DNA of 39,588 nt from contig JABWBO010000031.1 of assembly GCA_013360465.1 (NCBI GenBank), positions 1 through 39,588 of the forward strand, given 5' to 3'. The translations under genes and the position numbers were made by a program. The stretch comes from Anaerolineae bacterium. Lineage in GTDB: Bacteria > Chloroflexota > Anaerolineae > Aggregatilineales > Phototrophicaceae. The notes below the pieces were generated by a model. It did no database searches, was not told the origin of the DNA, and saw only the letters and a program-made list of their open reading frames with translations. The first letter of the stretch is position 1, and each line of letters opens with the position of its first letter. Below, one piece after another: positions 25,594 to 33,035 of the stretch.

Positions 25594-27009
25594 ATGCTGC
25601 ACAGCCAACGTCGTTCGCCAATTTTCTTAGCGGGCAGTTTCTTCGCCGCCATCCTTGAACGGCTGACTGCCAGGTTGAGCAAATTCACCGCCCTGCGCCG
25701 CTGGACGGGCGAAAACCCAGCGGCGCGGCTGGAGCAGCAGATCGCCGAGCGCACCCGCGACCTGGAGGCGGCACAGCGGCGTCTGACGCAGCTTGACCGG
25801 CTCAGCGCGGTGATGAACCGCGCCGCCGACTATGCTGAAGTGCTGAAGGGGGTTGCCGATGAGGTCACTGCGCCCGCCGTTGGTGTCTGGCTCCTCCTGG
25901 TGGATGCCGAACCGTACGCTGCGAAGACCGCCCTGCTGGCGGCGGCGCGCTCACCGGGACAGGATGTGATGCCCGCTAACCGGCAGATTCCCGCCTTCGT
26001 TTTTCCGCTGCCGGACGAACCACTGCGGGTCATCACGGATGTGGAACGGCAGCCGGACACGCCGCTGACGGCATTCTGCCGTGAAGCCGGTTTGCGAGCG
26101 GTCGCCAGCGCCGGACTCTTCGCCGGCAGCCGGACGCTCGGCGCGCTCGTCTTCACAGGCGAAACGCCGCTGGAGTTCAGCGCTTCCGACCTGGAAACGC
26201 TGCGCATCGGCGCACAGGTCGCCGTCGTCGCCATCGAGCGTCTGCAGGCGGTGGAATCGGTCAGAAGCCGGATTCTCGCCGGCGTCAGTCACGACCTGCG
26301 CGCGCCGCTCAACATCATGCTCAATTACACCGAGTTCGTCGCGCAGGGCATGATGGGCGAGGTCAACGACAGCCAGCGCGAGGCGCTGAACAAGGCTTTA
26401 GAGGGGGGGCAGCGCCTGTTGGACATGATCAACGACGTGGTGGATGCCGCCCGCATCGAATCGGGGATGCTGCGTCTGGTCATCGAAGACGACATCGACC
26501 TGTACGCCGAAATGGCGGAAGTCAAACGCATGGCGCTGGCGCTGCTGCACGGGAAGCCGGTGCGCTATTTCGAAGACATCGACCCGCATCTGCCCCGGAT
26601 CGTCGGCGACCGCCGGCGCATCCGTCAGATTCTTCACGCCCTGGTCGCCAATGCCGCCAGGCTCACCGAAAGCGGGTCGGTGACGGTCAGCATCAAACTG
26701 CGTGCCGCCGAACTGCTGTTCGCGGTGATCGATACCGGTCCAGGGATTCCTGTTGAAGATCAGGACCGCCTCTTCGCACTGTTTGTTCCGACGGACGCGT
26801 CGGAAGCGCGAGTCGGACGCAGAGCCGGGCAGGCAATGAGGCTGCCGATTGCCCATCATCTGGTGCGGGCGCACGGCGGGCAGCTTTGGCTGCACAGCGA
26901 ACCACATCGTGAACCGGAACACGGCGCGGCGTTCTTCTTCACGCTGCCCGTGCGGTCGCCGGCGCTGCTCCGGCAGATGCAGGAGACGCCGGTCCGTCAG
27001 GCTTTTTAA
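25594..27009 (+). CDS. GAF-like histidine kinase with altered ATP lid
   Basis: A 471-aa soluble kinase. A short hydrophobic/basic N-terminus (about 10-25) may touch the membrane; then a coiled coil (RLEQQIAERTRDLEAAQRRL), a GAF-like domain (about 75-215) and HisKA with H-box GVSHDLRAPLNIM. HATPase_c has ALVANAARLT as N-box and G1 DTGPGIP, but the G2 loop, normally GxGLGL, reads RRAGQAMRLPIAHHLV. Loss of the glycines in the ATP lid suggests weak or no kinase activity, or a phosphatase/sensor role. AGGAT precedes ATG 25594. It is followed by a receiver, a HEAT protein and another receiver on the same strand. Confidence 0.88.
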   Translation: MLHSQRRSPIFLAGSFFAAILERLTARLSKFTALRRWTGENPAARLEQQIAERTRDLEAAQRRLTQLDRLSAVMNRAADYAEVLKGVADEVTAPAVGVWLLLVDAEPYAAKTALLAAARSPGQDVMPANRQIPAFVFPLPDEPLRVITDVERQPDTPLTAFCREAGLRAVASAGLFAGSRTLGALVFTGETPLEFSASDLETLRIGAQVAVVAIERLQAVESVRSRILAGVSHDLRAPLNIMLNYTEFVAQGMMGEVNDSQREALNKALEGGQRLLDMINDVVDAARIESGMLRLVIEDDIDLYAEMAEVKRMALALLHGKPVRYFEDIDPHLPRIVGDRRRIRQILHALVANAARLTESGSVTVSIKLRAAELLFAVIDTGPGIPVEDQDRLFALFVPTDASEARVGRRAGQAMRLPIAHHLVRAHGGQLWLHSEPHREPEHGAAFFFTLPVRSPALLRQMQETPVRQAF

Positions 27010-27042
27010 GTCAGGTCGCCTTACGCGGTGAAAGAAATATCC

Positions 27043-27450
27043 ATGTTCAATCGTCACTGCTACCTCTATGTCGATGACGACGCATTGAGCCGGGAAATCC
27101 TCCACATGATCATGCAGGTGGTAATGGGTGTGGAGTGCTTGCAGATGTTTGAAAACAGCGCGGCTTTTGCTGAGCGCCTGCAGGCACTGCCAAGCCCGCC
27201 CGATGTCATCCTGATGGACCTTCACATACAGCCTTTGAACGGCTTCGCCATGCTGGAAGTCATTCGGAGTTTGCCGCAGTTTGCGTCGGCGCGGGTCATT
27301 GCCCTGCCCGTCTTCATCACTAACGAGGAAGCCGCTCAGCTTCGCGCCGGCGGTTTCGATGGCGTCATCGCAAAGCCCTTGAGCGTCACCACGTTCCCTA
27401 CGCTGATTCAACGGGTCTTGCAAGGTGAAAGTGTATGGCACGTCGCCTAA
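27043..27450 (+). CDS. Stand-alone response regulator receiver
   Basis: Single REC domain of 135 aa. Acidic triad Asp11-Asp13 in LYVDDDALSRE, phospho-acceptor Asp59 in VILMDLHIQPLNG, and Lys in GVIAKPLSV. The usual Thr/Ser position after strand 4 reads IALPVF, so the switch Ser/Thr appears to be lost, which may alter signalling. ATG 27043 is used; GTG 27028 would add five residues. It sits between the GAF kinase and the HEAT-repeat protein. Confidence 0.85.
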   Translation: MFNRHCYLYVDDDALSREILHMIMQVVMGVECLQMFENSAAFAERLQALPSPPDVILMDLHIQPLNGFAMLEVIRSLPQFASARVIALPVFITNEEAAQLRAGGFDGVIAKPLSVTTFPTLIQRVLQGESVWHVA

Positions 27451-27470
27451 TCTACCTGAGCGAGAGAACG

Positions 27471-28085
27471 ATGAACGGAAGTCAGCAGGTCGATCCTTCC
27501 ATTGACAGCCTGGTCGAGGCGCTGGACAGCCCGGACTGGGACGAGCGGACCGCCGCCTCTGAACGGCTGATCGCAATGGGCAGCATGGCTTACCCGCTGC
27601 TGATCGATCAGATTCGCGTCGGGTCGATGCGCCGCGCCGTCAGCGCCGCGCGCGTCCTTGCGGCACAGGATCATTCCGTCGTCTACGACACGATGACCGG
27701 GCTGATCGCTTCCGAAAACCCGCTCCTGGGGCAGATCGCCGTTGAATATGTGGCGCGGCAGCCACATGCCACCGACGTGCTGCTCGACAACCTGCATATC
27801 AGCACCTACCTGGTGCAGATCTCCATCGTCCAGGCGCTCGGTATGCTCGGTTCGGCAAAGGCGCTGGAGGCGCTGCTGCACATCCTGAGCGCGCCGAATA
27901 CCGGCAGCTCCCTGCGTCTGACCGTCGTCAGCGCGCTGGGCATGCTGGGCGACCCGCGCGCCATCCCGCATTTGCAGGCACTCCTGGACAGCGCCGACGA
28001 ACACATGGTCAAGCGCGTCAAACGGGCGCTGGAAAATTTCGCGCATTATCTGGATTCGGACGAAGGGCAAGCGAAGAGTTCATGA
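27471..28085 (+). CDS. HEAT-repeat protein in a two-component cluster
   Basis: About 204 aa, nearly all helical HEAT-like repeats: SLVEALDSPDWDERTAASER, MRRAVSAARVLAAQDHSVVY, LLGQIAVEYVARQPHATDVL, LVQISIVQALGMLGSAKALE, SLRLTVVSALGMLGDPRAIP, HMVKRVKRALENFAHYL. Such solenoids bind proteins. Placement between two receivers, with an ATGA overlap into the second (28082-28085), suggests it binds a receiver or the kinase. The start is uncertain: ATG 27435 has AAGGTG upstream and overlaps the previous gene; ATG 27471 has a weaker GAGAG. I keep the shorter form. Confidence 0.8.
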   Translation: MNGSQQVDPSIDSLVEALDSPDWDERTAASERLIAMGSMAYPLLIDQIRVGSMRRAVSAARVLAAQDHSVVYDTMTGLIASENPLLGQIAVEYVARQPHATDVLLDNLHISTYLVQISIVQALGMLGSAKALEALLHILSAPNTGSSLRLTVVSALGMLGDPRAIPHLQALLDSADEHMVKRVKRALENFAHYLDSDEGQAKSS

Positions 28086-28486
28086 AACTCCTGCAAGGGA
28101 AAAGGGTCTTTTACGTGGAGGACGATGTCAGAAACCGGTTCATCGTCAAGACCATCCTGGAACGCGCCGGCGCGATCCTCGATTTTCATTACTGGGGCGG
28201 CGGCGATCTGATCGTTCGCATGGAGGCGTTCGCGCCGCTGGATATGATCCTGCTGGACCTGTCGCTGCCCGGCGGCTTGAGCGGCTACGCTGTCTATGCC
28301 TCGATCCGCTCGCGGGTGCAGTTCGCCGGCGTGCCGGTTGTCGCGGTGTCGGCGCGCGACTCCTCTCTCGAAATTCCACAGGCGGTTGCCAGGGGCTTCG
28401 ACGGCTACATCAGCAAGCCTATCGATATGGCGCGCTTCCCAGAGCAGATCGCCGCGGTGCTGTCCGGCGTCGGCGTCTGGGAGTAA
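28082..28486 (+). CDS. Stand-alone response regulator receiver
   Basis: Single REC domain of 134 aa. Acidic residues Glu13-Asp15 in YVEDDVRN, phospho-acceptor Asp59 in MILLDLSLPGGLSG, Ser in VAVSARD and Lys in GYISKPIDM. Translationally coupled to the HEAT-repeat gene. It has no output domain, so it probably works through binding, perhaps to the HEAT solenoid. Confidence 0.9.
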   Translation: MKLLQGKRVFYVEDDVRNRFIVKTILERAGAILDFHYWGGGDLIVRMEAFAPLDMILLDLSLPGGLSGYAVYASIRSRVQFAGVPVVAVSARDSSLEIPQAVARGFDGYISKPIDMARFPEQIAAVLSGVGVWE

Positions 28487-28510
28487 GACGAGAAGAAAGG
28501 CTTGGATGAA

Positions 28511-28546
28511 CGCCGCGCCTCACGGGCGTATGATGCGAGCGCGGCG
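28511..28546. terminator. Hairpin at the convergent gene boundary
   Basis: CGCCGCGC (28511-28518) pairs with GCGCGGCG (28539-28546), 20-nt loop, between the converging receiver gene and the 28520-29812 gene. On the minus strand a pyrimidine-rich stretch follows. It might act as a weak two-way terminator, though part of it lies inside the last codons of the minus-strand gene. Confidence 0.3.
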
Positions 28547-29812
28547 CAGATCGTCCTCTCCCATCTGAAGCAGACGGTCGAGCATGTCGAAGATCTCCTG
28601 TGCGCTGGTCTCCACCAGACGAACGCGTCCGCGATACGCTTCGCGCAGATTCTCCAGCATCCCCCAGGGATCATCCCCTGGTCCGGTCACCAGATGGTTG
28701 ACCACCACGCCGCCCAGCACCAGCGGGAGATAGGCGTAGACCAGATCGGGCGGGAGCTGTCCGGCGAGCCAGCGCACTACCTTGTTGGCATAGGCGATGC
28801 GTTCGGCGCGGTCGCCCAGGTTGGTGCGCACACGCGGGCGGATCAACGTGAAGCCCAGCAGGATGGCATCGTAGATCACGCTTTCGTACAGGAACCGCCC
28901 GACGATCTCGCCGCCCGTCCAGCGGGCGACTTTCTCGTCGTGGGCGAGCGTCTGCGCGAGGACCTGGAACCAGCGCTGATCCTCGTAGCGGAACGACGGA
29001 TCGCTGTCCGAGCGGTTCGAAAGGGCGAAGGTCAGCAGTTTGGCGATAGCGGCTGCCTCGCCGGGATGCAGCGGCATGCCGTGCAGCCCAAAAACCTCAT
29101 CGGTGGAACGCAGCAGCGGCTCGAACACCTCCGCTCGTATGAACGAGGTCGCCACCAGGCGCGCCGCGTCGAGGTGTTCGCCGATGTGCGTCTTCTCCTC
29201 GTGCATCTGCTGCTGCGCCCACAGGGTCTCGTAGCTCGTCTTGGGCATGACCTTGGGCGGGGGCAGCTGCTTCGACGCCAGATCGAAGGTGAGCAGGATT
29301 CTTTCACCGCGCATGTCTTCCAGCGGGTCGGCGAACTCGATATCGCGCAGCGCCTGCACCTTGAACGGCGAGACCGCCAGCGCCGACGGCGGCGCGCCCC
29401 CGGCGGGCGAACGCACCGGCGTGCCGCCCCGGCTGCGCATCTTGATGCTGACCTGAATGGGCAGCGCCGGATTAGGCTGGGTGGGCAGCATGGGCAGGAT
29501 CGGCAGGCGCAGCACCCCCACTTCGCCGCCGCTCAGGGTGTGGGCGGCGGCGCCGCGCGGCGCGGCGATCTTGACCGGCGCGCCGCGTTCATCCTTGCTG
29601 GGCGCCTGAAGCTCCACGCGCACCTCGACCTGGCGGTCGATCATGTTTTGCAGCAGCACGACGATCTCGACCGGCTGGTTATAGTAGGCGCTTCGTGGGA
29701 ACAGACCGACCGCCGCCTGCACGTCGCCAAGATCGATACGCAGCCCGCCGGCAATCGCGCCGAGGACATCGGGATAGAGAGGGTCAAACCCCAGAGCGTC
29801 GGGACTCGTCAT
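28520..29812 (-). CDS. Unknown two-part protein, paralogue A
   Basis: A 430-aa protein I cannot assign to a named family. The N-terminal about 165 residues look like an Ig/arrestin-type beta sandwich (VEIVVLLQNMIDRQVEVRVEL, GGEVGVLRLPILPM). The C-terminal about 230 residues are helical: PLHPGEAAAIAKLLTFALSN, GGEIVGRFLYESVIYDAILL, LVYAYLPLVLGGVVVNHL. The next gene upstream encodes a diverged paralogue with the same order of motifs. No signal peptide or continuous membrane span, so cytoplasmic. AAAGGA precedes ATG 29812. It is last of a four-gene minus-strand block with two GAF-PAS-cyclases, so it may be an effector, regulator or scaffold for them; this is inference from position. Confidence 0.6.
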   Translation of the reverse strand: MTSPDALGFDPLYPDVLGAIAGGLRIDLGDVQAAVGLFPRSAYYNQPVEIVVLLQNMIDRQVEVRVELQAPSKDERGAPVKIAAPRGAAAHTLSGGEVGVLRLPILPMLPTQPNPALPIQVSIKMRSRGGTPVRSPAGGAPPSALAVSPFKVQALRDIEFADPLEDMRGERILLTFDLASKQLPPPKVMPKTSYETLWAQQQMHEEKTHIGEHLDAARLVATSFIRAEVFEPLLRSTDEVFGLHGMPLHPGEAAAIAKLLTFALSNRSDSDPSFRYEDQRWFQVLAQTLAHDEKVARWTGGEIVGRFLYESVIYDAILLGFTLIRPRVRTNLGDRAERIAYANKVVRWLAGQLPPDLVYAYLPLVLGGVVVNHLVTGPGDDPWGMLENLREAYRGRVRLVETSAQEIFDMLDRLLQMGEDDLRRARIIRP

Positions 29813-29845
29813 CGCGCCGCATCCTTTCGTGCATTACGCCATGCC

Positions 29846-31186
29846 TTACAGATGTGTCGGGGTGAAGCCGTGTCTTTGACCGATACGCGCCAGAATCTCG
29901 TTCGCCAGTTCGAAGATTGGGCGCTCGTCGTCGCGGCTGTTGAACACCCGCTCCTCCAGACATTTGCCGATCTGGCGCACGACATCCGAGGGATGTTCTC
30001 CCTCCAGCGGAATTTGATCGCTGCGGATCGCGCCGCCGATGATCAGGGGCAGATAGGTCAGGCTGAAATCCATCCCCTGGCGGCTGCGCAGCGCCGTCAC
30101 GATACGCTCGCGATAGGCGACCATCTCCTCTGGCGTGCCCAGTTCCTCGCCCGACGCTTCTTCGACCAGCGCGAAGGCGTAGTCGAACGCATCGGCGATC
30201 AGCTCCTCATACAGGTAGCCCAGGATGACCGGCGCGGGTCTGCCGAAGACGCGCTCGTCCTTTTCGGCATAGCGGATGAACTGGCGGAACCAGTGGGGCA
30301 GTCGGGGACGCTCGATATCGAGCGGGTCGCGCTCGACCATCGCGGCGATATTGTATTCGCGCGCGGCAATGTGTCCGTGCTGGTTCTGCTTGGGCGTCGC
30401 ATACTCCAGGATCAGCGTCAGCAGCTTGGCGATCACCACCGCCTCCGCTTCGCGCAGCGGAAAACCGGAGTCTTCGAAGCGTTCCAGCGTCACCTTCAGG
30501 AGCGGCTCGTAGAGATTCGTCCGCTTCAGCTGCGGCAGCGTCTCGATCTGAATGCGCTCGGCAACCTCGTGCAGCAGCGGGCGCGGGTCGTCGTAATCGG
30601 ACAGGCGGCACAGGCTGATCCAGCCCGGCGAAAAGTCGGTGTACTTCGCCACGCCGCCGGTCAGCAGGTTCAGCGGCGCTTCCAGCGCGGCGTTCAGGCG
30701 CTTACGCGATGTGACCCAGCTCAGGTCCTTCAGTCCTTCGAGCAGTTCCTGGTTTTCCGGCGGCAGGTCCTGAGGGCGGAACCTGCCGCCCCCTTCCGTC
30801 AGGCGAATGCGCTTGGGCTTTGCTCCCAGCGTCTTGACGGCGAATTCGACGGTGATGACATATTCGCCCGGCGCGGTATCGGGCAGGGTCGAGGCGGGCA
30901 GGACGATATAGCCGACTTCGGCGGGTTTAATGCCGACGAGCAGGCGGTTTGATTTGGTGACGAAGCGTTCGCGCTGCTTCTTCAGATCGACCAGCGGCAG
31001 CTGAAGCGTCATGGTGACATCGACATCGACATTCGTCGCGTTCTGCACCAGCATGATCACTTCGAAGGGACGCCCGATGCGCACGACGCGCGGGCGCGTG
31101 GCGACTGCCAGCTGCACGGCGTCGGCATTGCAGCGTTCGCCGCCGGTGAGAAAGCCCAACAGATCAGGATAATTAGCGATAGGCAT
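29846..31186 (-). CDS. Unknown two-part protein, paralogue B
   Basis: A 446-aa paralogue of the 28520-29812 product. Matching landmarks: FEVIMLVQNATNVDVDVTM versus VEIVVLLQNMIDRQVEVRV; REAEAVVIAKLLTLILEY versus GEAAAIAKLLTFALSN; VILGYLYEELIADAFDYAF versus IVGRFLYESVIYDAILLGF; SLTYLPLIIGGAI versus VYAYLPLVLGGVV. The beta-rich part covers about 25-125 and the helical part about 200-440. The two have clearly diverged, and B has extra sequence in the middle helices, so they may form a heteromer. B has its own predicted -10 in an inverted repeat at 31218-31234, 93 bases after the cyclase genes. Function unknown. Confidence 0.6.
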   Translation of the reverse strand: MPIANYPDLLGFLTGGERCNADAVQLAVATRPRVVRIGRPFEVIMLVQNATNVDVDVTMTLQLPLVDLKKQRERFVTKSNRLLVGIKPAEVGYIVLPASTLPDTAPGEYVITVEFAVKTLGAKPKRIRLTEGGGRFRPQDLPPENQELLEGLKDLSWVTSRKRLNAALEAPLNLLTGGVAKYTDFSPGWISLCRLSDYDDPRPLLHEVAERIQIETLPQLKRTNLYEPLLKVTLERFEDSGFPLREAEAVVIAKLLTLILEYATPKQNQHGHIAAREYNIAAMVERDPLDIERPRLPHWFRQFIRYAEKDERVFGRPAPVILGYLYEELIADAFDYAFALVEEASGEELGTPEEMVAYRERIVTALRSRQGMDFSLTYLPLIIGGAIRSDQIPLEGEHPSDVVRQIGKCLEERVFNSRDDERPIFELANEILARIGQRHGFTPTHL

Positions 31187-31217
31187 AGTCCGCCGCCAGC
31201 GAATAACGATAAACTAA

Positions 31218-31234
31218 CGCTATCTAGTATAGCG
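31218..31234 (-). promoter_or_regulatory. Promoter -10 within an inverted repeat
   Basis: On the minus strand CGCTAT-ACTAG-ATAGCG, six-base arms, encloses the -10 candidate TATACT (31226-31231). Transcription would start about 35-40 bases before ATG 31186. A protein bound to the repeat would cover the -10, as a repressor does. No good -35 is seen at 16-18 bases, so an activator may be needed. Confidence 0.4.
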
Positions 31235-31279
31235 CGGTTCAAGCGCGATTGGGCGAAAGGGGTCTGGCGGGAGCGTCTC

Positions 31280-33031
31280 TCACCGCTTCATACCGACCAC
31301 GCGGTACATGACGGTGAAGTCCGGGCGGTTCTTGGTCTTGCGCGGAGCCAGCGCCTCACAGTCGAAGTGATCTTTGACCGCCTCGTAGGTCTCGGGGCTG
31401 AGGAGTACGTCGCCCTTCCCGGCGTTTTCTTGCAGCAGCTTGGCGAATTCTACAGCGTCGCCGATGGCGGTGAATTCGCGCCGCTCGGCGCTGCCGACAT
31501 TGCCCAGGACCGCCGTCCCGGTGTGTACGCCGATGCCAAAATAGAGCTGCTCGTCGCCGGCGAGGACTTCGTGCAGCGCCTCGACATCCATAATCGTGGA
31601 GAGCGCAGCGCGCACCGCCCGCAGCGCATGATCGCCCTGGGGGTTGAGCTGCGTGTTGAACAGCCCGGTCACGGCGTCGCCGACATATTTATCGACCATG
31701 CCCTCGAAGAGGTTGATCGAGTCGCTGGCGACGCTCAGGTAGCGGTTGATGATCTCCATCAGCTTTTCCGGCTCAAGCTGTTCGCTGAACTGGGTGAAGC
31801 CGCGCACATCGGCGAACATGACCGTGATTTCGCGCGTCTGCCCGCCCAGATTGGCGAGATCTTCGCTGCGCAGGTTTTCCACCAGCGCCAGGGGCACGTA
31901 GCGGCGCGCCTCGGTGAGCTGGGACTCGCGCTCGTGCTGTTCGGTCAGATCATCCAGCACCAGCACCACGCTGCCGCCGCTGCCGCTCAACGGGCTGATG
32001 CTGGCATCCCAGATGCGCCGCCCCTGTTCCGGCGGCGTCACCTCGAATTCCAGCCGCACCTGGGTTTCGCCGGCGCGCACCGCCGCCATGCGCTGGGCGA
32101 GCGGCTGGCGCAGATAGGGCAGGACGGTGAACAGCGGCATGCCGATCACCTGATGCGCCGAAAGATGGGTGATCGTCTCGGCGGCATGGTTGAACGCCGT
32201 GATCTCGTCGCGCCCGTTCAGGGTGATCAAACCGCTGATCACCGAGGTGAAAATGCTGTCCACCAGGTCGCGCATGGCGGTGATCTCGGCAAGCTGCGCC
32301 CGCACCGCTTCGAACAGCCGGGCATTTTCGATGGCGACCGCCGCCTGATTGGCGAAGGCGGTCAGCAGGTTCAGTTCGCTGTCCTTGAAGACGGCGGTCA
32401 GCGCCCGATTGTCGCAGTAGACCACGCCGATCACTTCCCCGCGCACGATCAGCGGCACGGCGAGGATGCTGCGCAGTTGATAGCCAACGATGCTTTCCAT
32501 GCTCTGGTAGCGCGGGTCGGCGCGGGCGTTGTCGGTCAGCACGGGCTGAGCGGTGCTGTACACCTCGTTGATGATGGTGTTGCTGACGATGAACTCGTCG
32601 CGGCTGAGCTGTTCGCGGTCCACTCCGCGTGCCACGCGGAATTCCAGCGCACCGGTCGCCTTGTTCGTCAGCATGATATAGCCGCGCTCCGCCCCGGTCA
32701 GCTGTACGACGGTATCCATCACCTGGTTCAGCACGCTGTTGGTGTCGAGCGTGGAGTTGATCAGCGCCGTCGTCTCGGCGAGCGCACGCAGCTGACGCAG
32801 CTCGATCTGCCGGGAGATCAGCGAAATGCTCAGCGCATCCAGCCGGCTGTGCAGCTGGCGCAGACGCTCCAGCGTCCCGCTCGGCAGGCTCATGGCGCGG
32901 CGGCGCAGCACCACCCGTTCTGAACGGAAGACCTCTTCCAGCGTATCGACATCGGACATGATCTGCCGAAGCTGTTCCTGTGCCGACCCGCCGCTTGTCC
33001 GCCTGCTCATGCGCGAGGTTTGGTCGTTCAT
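31280..33031 (-). CDS. GAF-PAS-class III cyclase, metal-binding (C1-like) half
   Basis: A 583-aa soluble protein: N-terminal coiled coil (1-85), GAF (about 85-240, AERGYIMLTNKATGALEFRV, FANQAAVAIENARLF), PAS (about 255-370), class III nucleotidyl cyclase domain (about 395-583). The cyclase part keeps both metal-binding Asp (Asp408 in MFADVRGFT; Asp452 in DKYVGDAV) and Lys448. The catalytic helix normally reading G-D-T-V-N-L-A-A-R is here GDAVEFAKL: the transition-state Asn is Glu528 and the Arg is Leu532. A homodimer should therefore be inactive or nearly so. The neighbour encoded just upstream supplies exactly what is missing. Four bases separate the two genes. Product cAMP or cGMP is not decided; Thr521 at the purine position is common in bacterial adenylate cyclases. 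Confidence 0.92.
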   Translation of the reverse strand: MNDQTSRMSRRTSGGSAQEQLRQIMSDVDTLEEVFRSERVVLRRRAMSLPSGTLERLRQLHSRLDALSISLISRQIELRQLRALAETTALINSTLDTNSVLNQVMDTVVQLTGAERGYIMLTNKATGALEFRVARGVDREQLSRDEFIVSNTIINEVYSTAQPVLTDNARADPRYQSMESIVGYQLRSILAVPLIVRGEVIGVVYCDNRALTAVFKDSELNLLTAFANQAAVAIENARLFEAVRAQLAEITAMRDLVDSIFTSVISGLITLNGRDEITAFNHAAETITHLSAHQVIGMPLFTVLPYLRQPLAQRMAAVRAGETQVRLEFEVTPPEQGRRIWDASISPLSGSGGSVVLVLDDLTEQHERESQLTEARRYVPLALVENLRSEDLANLGGQTREITVMFADVRGFTQFSEQLEPEKLMEIINRYLSVASDSINLFEGMVDKYVGDAVTGLFNTQLNPQGDHALRAVRAALSTIMDVEALHEVLAGDEQLYFGIGVHTGTAVLGNVGSAERREFTAIGDAVEFAKLLQENAGKGDVLLSPETYEAVKDHFDCEALAPRKTKNRPDFTVMYRVVGMKR

Positions 33032-33035
33032 GCTT

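Noticed and set aside
25319-25630. A 103-codon frame upstream of the GAF kinase
   Set aside because: No protein-like pattern; it runs across two hairpins and into the kinase start, so it is probably spurious.
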